A stretch of 30,819 nt of DNA from a virus, in IMG/VR virus record IMGVR_UViG_3300042298_002526, positions 1-30,819 of that record. One strand, 5' to 3'. The position numbers and the translations under genes were made by a program. Below are positions 1 to 8,024 of the stretch, in pieces (the first letter of the stretch is position 1; each line of letters begins with the position of its first letter). The notes below the pieces were generated by a model. It did not search any database. It was not told the origin of the DNA and saw only the letters and a program-made list of their open reading frames with translations.

Positions 1-72
1 AACACCAACTTCTTCCAGAGCAGGTTCTTTCCCCCGAACCGGAAGACCATGTGCCTCGCATCGATTTGGTAG
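1..72 (+). CDS. possible C-terminal end of an unidentified plus-strand gene
   Basis: The frame that is open from the window edge to the TAG at 70-72 has purine-first, C/G-third codons like the reading frame that follows it, and ends with the residues KTMCLASIW. No family is recognised from this fragment. If real, it is the tail of a gene entering from the left and lies 3 bp before the next plus-strand ATG. The frame starting at position 3 is also open here, so the assignment is weak. An alternative is that positions 1-399 are a single gene broken by the TAG. Confidence 0.2.
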   Translation, partial: NTNFFQSRFFPPNRKTMCLASIW

Positions 73-75
73 CTC

Positions 76-399
76 ATGGCGGGGATGAAGATGTACGCAT
101 TTTTTGCGTATCGCAACATCTTTTTTCATTTCGTCGCAAGACGCTTTCTCGCAACGTATTGGCCCATGGAACCAGTCTCCTTCGACACCCTCGTTCAGCG
201 TTTCACCGGTGTGCATGGCATTCAGGCGGGTCTTCTTGTCCTTGCGCCCAAGGTGCATTCCGACTCAGGGCCGATTGCAACCATGGGCAGCGCACTGCCA
301 CCGGACACCATTATCCCCAAGGGCGCAGGGATTTACGACGAGAACGGTATGCTCCCGAAGATTGAAGGCAAGGGGCTGGAGTTTATCGCTTACGCCTAG
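76..399 (+). CDS. hypothetical protein, plus strand, convergent with endolysin
   Basis: This is a 107-residue ORF with a consistent coding codon pattern (purine in position 1, G/C in position 3), strongest from about 145 to 399. The N-terminus is aromatic and hydrophobic (FFAYRNIFFHF). The C-terminal part looks soluble and ends GKGLEFIAYA. Three candidate starts lie close together (ATG at 76, 88 and 94); the one at 94 has GGGG about 6 nt upstream and may be the true start, and an ATG at 166 is also possible. Its 3' end overlaps the end of the endolysin gene by 17 bp in convergent orientation. The antisense frame is also open from 261 to the edge, but it gives a protein unusually rich in Cys and His, so I favour the plus strand. 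The function is not recognised. Confidence 0.45.
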   Translation: MAGMKMYAFFAYRNIFFHFVARRFLATYWPMEPVSFDTLVQRFTGVHGIQAGLLVLAPKVHSDSGPIATMGSALPPDTIIPKGAGIYDENGMLPKIEGKGLEFIAYA

Positions 400-1009
400 G
401 CTCAAGAGCCTTCTCGAAGAGGGAAGCTTCAGCGTCTCTGCGGCGTTGTAAGCCTTTGGTATTCGGCCACAAACGCTTCATCGATCGGATGAGTTCCGGT
501 ACGTCGTAGAACCGGCGGTCACGCATCGCGTTCTGGATGCCCAGCATCTCCGAGCGTCTTTCGCCCGAGAGAGCCGTCCCACGGTTGAACACCAAGGAGA
601 TAAGGGCGTCTCGCGCCTCGTCTGGAAGGTCTTCGGCCTGCGGGTAAATGCGCAGCATCCGGAGGTAGAACATGGGCAGCGTGTTCTTCTGGAAGACATC
701 AACGGCCTTCTGCCAAAGCACCACGATAGAGCGCATTGCGGGCGAGGCGTGCAGGAGTTCGCGGGCTGCGTTTGCCTTGACTCCAAGGGCGGCGGTGAGC
801 GCAAGGTAGTCGGACTCGGGGAGCAGTTCCTCCCACGCTTCCGAGAACTGTTGCGGTGTGGTGTAGCCCAAGTCGTAGCCAATTCCAATCGTGACGCCGC
901 TTTGCTCCCCAGGCCACGTCGGGCTCTGAAGAAACTTGCGGTAGTACTCCTCACCGCCGCCAACCTCAAAGTCGATGATGAGCTTTAGACCCGCGTCTGA
1001 GATGTTCAT
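383..1009 (-). CDS. endolysin, pesticin-type lysozyme-like domain
   Basis: This 208-residue protein probably cleaves peptidoglycan glycan strands at the end of infection. Near the N-terminus it carries an IIDFE motif with Glu15 as the likely catalytic acid, then GVTIGIGYDLGY with Asp46 as the second likely catalytic residue. This arrangement is typical of the T4-lysozyme-like/pesticin-like fold. The rest is helical and includes an SLVFNRGTAL segment common in phage lysozymes. There is no signal peptide or transmembrane segment, so export should depend on a holin. The two genes transcribed just before it encode small membrane proteins. Its ATG overlaps the stop of the preceding gene as ATGA, which suggests translational coupling. 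The substrate class is inferred from motifs only. Confidence 0.85.
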   Translation of the reverse strand: MNISDAGLKLIIDFEVGGGEEYYRKFLQSPTWPGEQSGVTIGIGYDLGYTTPQQFSEAWEELLPESDYLALTAALGVKANAARELLHASPAMRSIVVLWQKAVDVFQKNTLPMFYLRMLRIYPQAEDLPDEARDALISLVFNRGTALSGERRSEMLGIQNAMRDRRFYDVPELIRSMKRLWPNTKGLQRRRDAEASLFEKALEPRRKR

Positions 1010-1191
1010 TTGTGCTCGGTGAAGAACCGCTCAGAGATTTCACTCACCTTCTTCCACAGCTCCTTCCGGTCGTCCTCGCACTCGCGGATCTTCTGTGAGA
1101 GATACCAGATAGCGATTGCCATCGCGCACGCCAGCGGTCCTTGAGCAACAAGTTGGTTCACCATGGGTTCAAACGAGATGTCGGCAATCAC
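1006..1191 (-). CDS. small membrane protein, probable holin or lysis accessory
   Basis: This 61-residue protein has one transmembrane segment (about residues 18-32, GPLACAMAIAIWYLS) followed by a highly charged, probably coiled-coil cytoplasmic tail (residues 34-61). A single membrane span plus charged helix upstream of an endolysin is typical of small phage holins and of XhlA-like lysis accessory proteins. The start is a GTG that overlaps the TGA of the preceding gene (GTGA), with an AGGAAAG ribosome-binding site about 8 nt upstream on the minus strand. Its own stop overlaps the endolysin start. No specific family is claimed. Confidence 0.75.
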   Translation of the reverse strand: MIADISFEPMVNQLVAQGPLACAMAIAIWYLSQKIRECEDDRKELWKKVSEISERFFTEHK

Positions 1192-1355
1192 GGTTTTTCT
1201 TTCCTGAAGATGTTGATGGCTGAGTAAACGCTCACGCCGGCGGTGAGGATAGCGTCCGCTTGGTCAGGCGCAATCTTAACTCCAAAGACCGTGAGAAGGC
1301 TGATGATGCCGCGCCATGTGGATGGCTCCATTAACCGAGCGAGGATGTATTTCAT
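1188..1355 (-). CDS. small two-helix membrane protein, probable holin
   Basis: This 55-residue protein has two short hydrophobic helices, about residues 15-29 (around RGIISLLTVFG) and 36-50 (around AILTAGVSVYSAINIF), separated by KIAPDQAD, and a basic C-terminus (RKEKP). The pattern matches small phage holins in which a conserved AP/P turn separates the two spans. I chose the ATG at 1355. A longer frame continues upstream, but its extra 46 residues are low-complexity and include a proline run encoded by a C-rich tract, so they are unlikely to be translated. It is the first gene of the lysis cassette and overlaps the next by 4 bp. Which of the two membrane proteins forms the hole cannot be decided from sequence. 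Confidence 0.68.
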   Translation of the reverse strand: MKYILARLMEPSTWRGIISLLTVFGVKIAPDQADAILTAGVSVYSAINIFRKEKP

Positions 1356-1413
1356 GGGGATGTTGCGTTGGGGTTTGCGAGAGCGATGAGCGGGAGGGGG
1401 AGGGGGTAAATGG

Positions 1414-1587
1414 CTACGATGATGCGTCCACCAATGAATACTCAAATGGTTTCTTTTCCGTTTGATCGTGAATTTGCGCGTTAATGCTGGCAATCAATGG
1501 TGCCGCTACGCGGTACGGTATTTCTCCGAGCGCAGCGTTAAGAATCTGAAGCTGCTCTTGAGTCAATGTAAGTGTGATTGTTTTCAT
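1414..1587 (-). CDS. small hypothetical protein
   Basis: This 57-residue protein starts [20 protein letters not shown] and then has an amphipathic helical region ([19 protein letters not shown]). It resembles small acidic phage proteins in which a helix begins with the pattern TLTxEQLxxLxxAL. I recognise no function. The ATG at 1587 lies 2 bp after the TAA of the fibre gene. A longer frame begins inside that gene but only duplicates its sequence out of frame. After its stop there is a 58-bp gap before the holin-like gene, containing a pyrimidine-rich tract (1392-1406) on the mRNA strand. Confidence 0.6.
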   Translation of the reverse strand: MKTITLTLTQEQLQILNAALGEIPYRVAAPLIASINAQIHDQTEKKPFEYSLVDASS

Positions 1588-1589
1588 GC

Positions 1590-2444
1590 TTAGTTCGTCC
1601 ATGCTGGAACCCAGTATTGCGATCCATCGATAAGAACGCTTAGCCATGTGCCAGGAGCCCCTCCTGCTGTTCCAGGCTTATTTGTTCCAAGTGTTGGAGT
1701 TTGCGATCCAGATGTAAATGTGCCGGTTATTTTTGTTCTTGAAGTAAGAAAAATCCCTCCGTCATTTACAAGCTTTGCCTTAAATGCGCCTCCGCTTGAG
1801 TATACAATGCCGGTCCCATCGCTCGCAAGCTTGTCGGTTGCATTTCCATCGAATGCAATAGCTTGCCCTTGGGCCATCCTAAATGCCGACTGATAAATGG
1901 TTGCTGAACTTGTGTCAAATCCAACCGTGTATCCTGATCCAGCTTGATTTTGAAGTCTAATTCCAAATCCAGCCACACATCCACTTCCAGATGCATCATC
2001 TTTTCTGCAAGCAATATCTATCCCAATTCTGTTGTTGAAATTGTCTGCTCCATTTCCAGTAATATCAATCTCAACAGCAACTGCCGCAGTAGTTGGATTT
2101 GCTCCAGTCTTGTCGATAACTTCAATCACTGATCCCCATGTTGGTCCGGTAGATCGTTTAATGCCTTGAAAGTATCCGCCAACATTCTCGCCAGCGGTTG
2201 CAGAGTTATCTACAACACCTGTAATACCCCACTCAAAGTTAGTATTTCCAGCAGAAACAAAAGTTTTTGCAAGTATTGCAGAGTTTACAAATCCAGCAGT
2301 TCCACCTGTGTGATTTGCTCTTCTGTCTACATACAATGTGGAAAAATCATTTGGAGATGTCTGGCTTTGATTGAATGTCCACATCGCATTCTCGTAACTC
2401 AGGTTTACGAGCTTGTCTGCGTTCTGAAATGCTTTGCTGCTCAT
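1590..2444 (-). CDS. putative tail fibre / receptor-binding protein
   Basis: This 284-residue protein is rich in Gly, Thr, Asn and Ala and alternates short beta-type segments, as in trimeric phage fibres. A central part (around [17 protein letters not shown] and [14 protein letters not shown]) looks like a beta-structured decoration. The C-terminus ([14 protein letters not shown]...[11 protein letters not shown]) resembles the end of many phage fibre tips and carbohydrate-binding domains. There is no chaperone or protease motif. It lies two genes downstream of the tailspike and shares that gene's AT-rich composition, unlike the GC-richer head genes, which suggests the receptor-binding block is exchanged between phages. 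Its ATG overlaps the stop of a possible 43-residue ORF. The exact fold and ligand are unknown. Confidence 0.8.
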   Translation of the reverse strand: MSSKAFQNADKLVNLSYENAMWTFNQSQTSPNDFSTLYVDRRANHTGGTAGFVNSAILAKTFVSAGNTNFEWGITGVVDNSATAGENVGGYFQGIKRSTGPTWGSVIEVIDKTGANPTTAAVAVEIDITGNGADNFNNRIGIDIACRKDDASGSGCVAGFGIRLQNQAGSGYTVGFDTSSATIYQSAFRMAQGQAIAFDGNATDKLASDGTGIVYSSGGAFKAKLVNDGGIFLTSRTKITGTFTSGSQTPTLGTNKPGTAGGAPGTWLSVLIDGSQYWVPAWTN

Positions 2445-2572
2445 AGGGTATCTGTTTGTTGTGTTAGCTGCGTGGGTCGAACCAGAGGATGTCGATGTCG
2501 ATGGGAGGCGGGTCTTGGTGCGGGTGGCTTGTGCAGGACAAAAGCGATCAGCGGATAGTGCAGGGGGTTCAT
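2441..2572 (-). CDS. possible 43-residue proline/histidine-rich ORF
   Basis: This short frame fills the 130-bp gap between the tailspike and the next fibre gene. Its ATG lies 1 bp after the tailspike TAA, and its TGA overlaps the following ATG as ATGA, the same packing used by the neighbouring real genes. The product (starting MNPLHYPLIAFVLHKPPAPR) is short, basic and rich in Pro and His. No homologue is recognised and no Shine-Dalgarno is seen. It could be a real coupling peptide or a chance frame; the tight fit at both ends is the only support. Confidence 0.38.
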   Translation of the reverse strand: MNPLHYPLIAFVLHKPPAPRPASHRHRHPLVRPTQLTQQTDTL

Positions 2573-2573
2573 G

Positions 2574-4859
2574 TTAGCCAACCAGCTTCAGAGAGCGAAC
2601 AGTTGGAGCAGAACTGTATGTTATTACAGCAGATTGATTTGGTTGAAGTATGAAGAGCTGGTTTGTTTGAGTAAATAGCGGAACTCCTTGAACTGCAATC
2701 TGAGACACTGTTCCACCATTGACGGAAATTGCCTCTTGAGTTGCCCCTGCCGTGTATGTCCAAGGCGATGCGCCCACAGATGGGGTGGAAGGCGCAATGA
2801 CAGTAGACCCTGGACACTGACTGAAGTAAATGTCTCCAGCACTTGGCCCAGAATAGTTGTTCCGCAAATCAACTCCTGTCGCCCTTACGTTTGTTGCTCC
2901 AACATTGATGATTCCCCACTCTTGCTGTTCTGTATAGGAATCCCACGGCGGTTTTCCGCATCTTCCTCCAAATACGGCGATGTTGTCTCCGGAAAGGATT
3001 TCGATGGCAGAGAATCCACTTGGATGTCCTGCATATGTATTGTTCCTAAAAATAGCAGGGTCGCTGATTGAGGCGTCTATTGTTCCATCAACAACAATTC
3101 CACTTTTGTAACAAGATTCAATGTTGCACCCATTGATGTTGATTCTCGTTGTTTGATTTGAAAGTTTCACTCCACTTTCTGTCACTGCGGTCGCGACAAA
3201 TAGCCCAGTTTGAAACACGTTTGCAGCAATCAAAAGAACACCTTCTGCATATGTGTTTTCTGTTTCCAAGCAATTCCCATAAATGAAACTTGGAACAAAT
3301 CGTTGAGTTAGTGCAGGAGTGTTTAAGCAAACGAACCCTCTTAGGAGATTAAGGCACCTCAAGTTGCCAAAGCTCACGGTATGCACCCGACCATCCAAAA
3401 TTACTCCGGTTGTTGTGGGCGTGGCCCCGCCTGGTATGTAAGTGCCAGTGAATGTTGAATCGCTTTCAAACGAAATTGCATCACACTGGTCATTCTGTCC
3501 ATTCCTAGACACATTTGATCCAAAGGCTTTGAAGCAATAGTCTCCACGAGCCTTGTCGATTGTGATTGATTGGAACTTTGCGTTCCCAGACTGGCGGACA
3601 TAAACTCCATTCCAAGCATTTGCTAAAAGGAAGCTTCCGGTAAAGTCCTGTGTCCAATCCAAGGTGACTGCGATTCCGCCAGTCATGCCTTGGCAGTCGA
3701 TTGTTAAATCTTGGATGCCTCCTCCATACTGACGTGATCCTGCGCCAGTAAACTTGATGACATCAAAATTTCCTTGAGGAAAGAGAATCGAACCGCGAAA
3801 CGAGTCTCCAACAAGCACGGTAGGAGATGTGATTGGCGTTAGAGCTTTTGTGATCTTGTAGAACCCAGAAGGAAACTGCAAAGCCACAGGAATCGTCAAA
3901 GAGTTGCAGTATGCGATTGCAGAGTTAATGGCATCGCTATCATCTGCAACATTGTTCCCGACCGCGCCGAACTGCGTGACAGTTACAAATGCGCCGATAT
4001 TCACCAATGGCAGATACTTTGCGCCCGAGCTGGTCAGACTCCCCGCGCCGGTGAATGTCGCGCCGCTATCAACAAGCCAAGAAACGCTCGAAGATGCCAC
4101 TGGAGAAGAGTTGAGCAGGTAAGTCCCAACAGGAACGGAAACCTGAACCGGTGAGCTATACGCCGCCGCAGCGGTGAACGCAGCAGTGTCGTCAGTCGTC
4201 CCATCCCCGACCGCGCCGAAGTCCTTCACGTTGATAATCTGAGACAGCTTCTCCTCGACGTTCGTGAACACCGAGTCCATCGCAGGCAGCTTGTAGGTGA
4301 CGTCTTGAGCGTCGATGTTTGCGGCGGTGTCGTAGTTGTAGCCGATGTCGAACACGAACTCGTCCCCGTTGTCGGCGCCAGCCGTCAGCGTGACTTGGCT
4401 GTAGCCGGTCTCGTTGTAGTCTTGGCCGACGATGAGGCGCAGACCATTGCGGTAGATGAACAGGTTGTTGGTGCCAGGGATGTAGGTGCGGCTCAAGTTG
4501 AACACCGTCTGTCCTGCAATCGCCGTGATGACCTGCTGGTAGGTGCTGCCTGCGTTGGAGCTGGGGTCTTTGTAGTTGAGGTCGGAGAAGACTTGAACGC
4601 CCTTGTTGTTGGTGACGCGGAAGGAGTAGGTGATGAAGTTCGTGTAGATGCGCCCTGGGGAGCCGTTACGCGAGAGGTAGCCGTTGATGGTCCGGATGGG
4701 CTGCGCGGCCGGCTGGGTGAGGGCCGCGTCCCAGTAGACCGGTATCGGGTCCGTGACAGGGTTGAGGTTCGCGCTGCCGACGTAGACGTTGCCGTTGTTG
4801 AGCGGAGATCCGTCGGTGTCGTTGAACGACGGGAAAGGTGACTCGATGATGTATGACAT
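2574..4859 (-). CDS. tailspike with P22-like head-binding domain and beta-helix
   Basis: This 761-residue protein should be the host-recognition spike, probably a trimeric enzyme acting on surface polysaccharide. Residues 1-100 resemble the P22 tailspike head-binding domain (NVYVGSANLNPVTDPIPVYW; a later GSPGRIYTNF). Residues about 105-178 form a short domain common in phage fibres (YIPGTNNLFIYRNGLRL). Two pectate-lyase-3-type motifs follow: VKDFGAVGDGTTDD at 211-224 and VTQFGAVGNNVADDSDAI at 294-311. After them comes a long beta-helix-like region. Catalytic residues cannot be assigned. The DNA for residues 1 to about 300 is GC-rich, while the remainder is AT-rich, and a 15-nt identical stretch occurs in both FGAVG motifs. 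An AGGAGG lies about 13 nt upstream of the ATG, longer than ideal. Confidence 0.92.
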   Translation of the reverse strand: MSYIIESPFPSFNDTDGSPLNNGNVYVGSANLNPVTDPIPVYWDAALTQPAAQPIRTINGYLSRNGSPGRIYTNFITYSFRVTNNKGVQVFSDLNYKDPSSNAGSTYQQVITAIAGQTVFNLSRTYIPGTNNLFIYRNGLRLIVGQDYNETGYSQVTLTAGADNGDEFVFDIGYNYDTAANIDAQDVTYKLPAMDSVFTNVEEKLSQIINVKDFGAVGDGTTDDTAAFTAAAAYSSPVQVSVPVGTYLLNSSPVASSSVSWLVDSGATFTGAGSLTSSGAKYLPLVNIGAFVTVTQFGAVGNNVADDSDAINSAIAYCNSLTIPVALQFPSGFYKITKALTPITSPTVLVGDSFRGSILFPQGNFDVIKFTGAGSRQYGGGIQDLTIDCQGMTGGIAVTLDWTQDFTGSFLLANAWNGVYVRQSGNAKFQSITIDKARGDYCFKAFGSNVSRNGQNDQCDAISFESDSTFTGTYIPGGATPTTTGVILDGRVHTVSFGNLRCLNLLRGFVCLNTPALTQRFVPSFIYGNCLETENTYAEGVLLIAANVFQTGLFVATAVTESGVKLSNQTTRININGCNIESCYKSGIVVDGTIDASISDPAIFRNNTYAGHPSGFSAIEILSGDNIAVFGGRCGKPPWDSYTEQQEWGIINVGATNVRATGVDLRNNYSGPSAGDIYFSQCPGSTVIAPSTPSVGASPWTYTAGATQEAISVNGGTVSQIAVQGVPLFTQTNQLFILQPNQSAVITYSSAPTVRSLKLVG

Positions 4860-4865
4860 GGTGTG

Positions 4866-7800
4866 TTACTTTTCCTCCTTTTCGGATTGTTTCTGGCCGT
4901 AGAACTTAGCGTAGGGGCGTAGTTTCTTGATACTATCAGGTGTTTGGCCCCTGAGAAGCTCAGCGGCTAATTTCGGGTTGGTTTGCGCTTCAACAAGGAT
5001 GTTCAAGGCAACTTTAGACGGGTCTCCTTTTGAAGCGAATCGAAGCAGCGACGAAACAGCGGTGAAGAACCTTGCCCCAGCTCCAACTTTCTCATCAAGA
5101 CCGGCAGCGATGCGTTGCAGCGCCCCGAGTGAGTTGTTCTTGTTTATGTCGGAGAGATTGCTGCCAATCGAGGTTCTGAGAGCTGTCTGTGATTGGCCTT
5201 GGGTCGTTCTTGTCGGACGAGCGAGCAGTTCGTACTGCTTGCGAATGATGTCCAAGGCTTTCATCTCCTTGGAATCTTTGCCGTACACCTTCTCCAGCAC
5301 GGCCCGCTCTCTCAATCCCTCAGTAAGGAAGTCGTTCAGCTTTCCAAAAATAGCAGCAAACTCGTCTGGCTTTACCGGCTCCGCTTTGTTGAGCGTGGTC
5401 TCAACCCGTGACTTGCTCCGCAGTTTTTCATTGAGATAGCTGCTAAGCGCATTCTTGAACCCTTCTTCAGCCTGCTTGTTGCCACGCAGAGTCGCCATGA
5501 TTTCAGAGGTCATTCCAACAGGGTCGTCGGACTTGAAAATGTTGGTGAAAGCCATTTTAGCGTCCTTGCCGAGAATCTTGTTCACAGCCATGCCTTGGAT
5601 GCGCTCCTGCTCGTTCCTAAACGCTTCCTTGGCCTGTTGCCTCTTCTCTTTTTCAATAACCGTTTCGCGCTGTTTTGCGTCGACCTTTTTTTCAGTAAGT
5701 TCAGCTTTTGCCTCGGCGGCAAGTTCACGGGCAAGTGTTTTCTCTTGCTGCGCACGCTCAACGCCAGCTTCCGCTGTACGGATGTCCGATTGAGCTTTAT
5801 CGACAGCCGCCCTTGCAGATGGAAACACTCTGGAAAAATCTCTGGCAGCCCCTGTCATGGCCCAGTCTTCCATGCTCTTGACAGTCGGCGCAGAGCTAAC
5901 TTTTTGAGAGAACATATCGACAAACCAGTTGTCGATAGCCTGCTGCGCGTCGGGGTCTCCTTTGATCGACTCCTTAAGCTGTATTAAGGATTCAAGGTCG
6001 GACGTGTAGGCGTCGATTGTTTGGCTTGGCGGCGTCTTTTTGTTGCCTTGTCCATAAATAACGCCCCAAGCAGGACCATCGAAGTACTTGCGTGCGTATT
6101 CAAAATACAGCTTGTTGGCCTTTGCAAACAGCGGAGAAGCGTTACCGGCAGTTTCTAGGTCTGCCTTAAGCGAATTTTTCACCATCCCTAGCCAGCTTCG
6201 ATGGGCGATATTTTTGGTGTCTGAAAGTTCTCCGGAAATGCTCCGGTAATCAGAATCAATGTCCTCAACCCTGTTGACCTTATTTTTGTCTGGATTCTCA
6301 ATCAGACCTTCAATCATCTTTGAGATGTGCTCTGGAATACTTCCACGTTCTCCAGCCTTCTTCCTAACCTCCTTTAACGCTTTGATGGTGTTCGCGTAGT
6401 CAACGACAAGATCACCGGTCTCCTCGCGAGCTTTTGCATACGCCTCATCGTGCAGCGCCTTTTCCTCCTTAGCGTTCCTCAGCAGCACCTGTTCAACGGT
6501 TATGCTTTGGTCCGACCGAGACCGGCTTTTCTGCGCTTGAGCAAACTGCTGACCAGCCTGCTTTAGACGCGCCGCGCTGGCTTCAAGAGCAGCATCAGCG
6601 GCAATCGCTCCCTGCTTGGCTGCATTAAAGTTGTTTCTGGACTCGGCGAGAGCATCGTTTAAGGCGCTTACCGCTTCGCGGTTGCCTTTTTCAATGGCGC
6701 TGTCTCTGGCAGCTTCAGCAGCTCTGATAAGCTTGTCGTGTTGGGCTTGGATAACGCCTTGAGCAGCCTCAATACCGGCGCCTCCCTGCGGCTGGAGCGT
6801 TGCGCCCAAATCAGAAGCAACCGCTTCGCGTGTTTGCTGGCGGATGCTGCGCAGTCCAGCATTCGTTGTTGCCAAGGCTTCCTGCAACCCAAGCAGCCCT
6901 TCGTTGCCTGAAATCTCACCGGCGAAGAACGTCGCCCCTGGGGACGTTGGGATACCCTTCTCGATTGCAGTCGCGGCCAGTTCCGCTGGTTTTTCACCGC
7001 CAGCAAACTCCTGCATCGTTTGCTCGGCACTTCTTCTTCCAGCAAGCTCGGTGCGTTGTTTGCGCGGCATCATCATTGCCGTCCCAAACTTCGTTGGGCG
7101 CGTGATAGCACCCATGATAGCGCCTTCTGCTATCTCCTGCGGTGTCGGCATTCTGCCCTGAGTTGCGTATGTTGCTGCAAACGTCGCTCCAGCGTTGGCA
7201 GCGCCTTCTATCAACGCCTCTTTACGCGCCGCTGTAACAGCGGCTGGCGATCCACGTCCAGCAATCCCTGCAATGCGCGAAGGTGACGGGTAACCAGTGG
7301 CCAGTGACGGCACAAAACTCCCAATGGTTCTTCCTATACTGGCGCCGGTTACTGCCTCATCGAACCGGCGCTGAGCCAAATCCGCTTCGGTTGGCGGGAA
7401 GATTTCTTGCTGAAGTTCTGCGGCACCTACTGCACCAGCGATACTTCCAGGAATGCTGCCAGCAAGCCCCAAAGGCGAACCAACAAAAGCTCCAGCCATA
7501 CCACCGAGTGCAGGGATTACCTGCTCTTCGGCTCCACGCGCCATTGCTCCAAAAAAGGAAGGCTTCATCTCCTGCTTGTACTTCTCCCACGCGCCGGCAA
7601 GCGTTGGCGACTGCTCTGGATTGAAGGATGAGCCTAAATCAATCGCGCCCTGCGAAACGAGGTTGTTGAAGAAGTCCCTCGTAGACCGTGAACCGGCTGC
7701 CTTCTTGAAGGACTCCACTTCCGTTGCGGTTGGAGTCTCGCCGGTCTGCGCCTGACGAAGTTCTGCAATGAGTTCCCGCGATACGTTCTTGTTCAGATTC

Positions 7801-8021
7801 GCCTCTCGCCTTGCAGCTTCACCATAGTACGGTTGCGGCTGGAGTTCTTGCGGAGGTTGCTCGATGCCGGATGTTCCAGCTGGAAGAGCGGCTTCTTGAC
7901 GGGCGCGATCCTGAGCCTGTTTGAATTTTACCAATTCCTGCGCGAAGTAAGTCGCGTTTTCGGTATCTCCATTCTCTCTGGCAAGGTCAAACGCCTTCGC
8001 CAAATCTTCTACCGTTGCCAT
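4866..8021 (-). CDS. large ejection / internal virion protein
   Basis: This 1051-residue protein is probably packaged in the head and ejected with the DNA (the P22 gp16 role). The N-terminus (EDLAKAFDLARENGDTENA) matches a short repeat-like motif that I recall at the start of many large podovirus ejection proteins. Residues about 155-205 are rich in Gly and Ala with glycine-zipper spacing (ALGGMAGAFVGSPLGLAGS, then a GSIAGAVGAAE segment) and could insert into a membrane. Long Ala/Glu/Lys/Gln-rich coiled coils follow (about 430-500 and 740-830), and the C-terminus is basic. I see no transglycosylase or protease catalytic motif. A strong AAAGGAGGT precedes the ATG. It lies between two further ejection-type genes and the tailspike. 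The role is inferred from size, composition and position. Confidence 0.78.
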   Translation of the reverse strand: MATVEDLAKAFDLARENGDTENATYFAQELVKFKQAQDRARQEAALPAGTSGIEQPPQELQPQPYYGEAARREANLNKNVSRELIAELRQAQTGETPTATEVESFKKAAGSRSTRDFFNNLVSQGAIDLGSSFNPEQSPTLAGAWEKYKQEMKPSFFGAMARGAEEQVIPALGGMAGAFVGSPLGLAGSIPGSIAGAVGAAELQQEIFPPTEADLAQRRFDEAVTGASIGRTIGSFVPSLATGYPSPSRIAGIAGRGSPAAVTAARKEALIEGAANAGATFAATYATQGRMPTPQEIAEGAIMGAITRPTKFGTAMMMPRKQRTELAGRRSAEQTMQEFAGGEKPAELAATAIEKGIPTSPGATFFAGEISGNEGLLGLQEALATTNAGLRSIRQQTREAVASDLGATLQPQGGAGIEAAQGVIQAQHDKLIRAAEAARDSAIEKGNREAVSALNDALAESRNNFNAAKQGAIAADAALEASAARLKQAGQQFAQAQKSRSRSDQSITVEQVLLRNAKEEKALHDEAYAKAREETGDLVVDYANTIKALKEVRKKAGERGSIPEHISKMIEGLIENPDKNKVNRVEDIDSDYRSISGELSDTKNIAHRSWLGMVKNSLKADLETAGNASPLFAKANKLYFEYARKYFDGPAWGVIYGQGNKKTPPSQTIDAYTSDLESLIQLKESIKGDPDAQQAIDNWFVDMFSQKVSSAPTVKSMEDWAMTGAARDFSRVFPSARAAVDKAQSDIRTAEAGVERAQQEKTLARELAAEAKAELTEKKVDAKQRETVIEKEKRQQAKEAFRNEQERIQGMAVNKILGKDAKMAFTNIFKSDDPVGMTSEIMATLRGNKQAEEGFKNALSSYLNEKLRSKSRVETTLNKAEPVKPDEFAAIFGKLNDFLTEGLRERAVLEKVYGKDSKEMKALDIIRKQYELLARPTRTTQGQSQTALRTSIGSNLSDINKNNSLGALQRIAAGLDEKVGAGARFFTAVSSLLRFASKGDPSKVALNILVEAQTNPKLAAELLRGQTPDSIKKLRPYAKFYGQKQSEKEEK

Positions 8022-8024
8022 TTT

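Noticed and set aside
1392-1406. G-run tract that could form a G-quadruplex on the plus strand.
   Set aside because: It lies in a short gap on the non-transcribed strand of the lysis operon, with nothing else pointing to a function.
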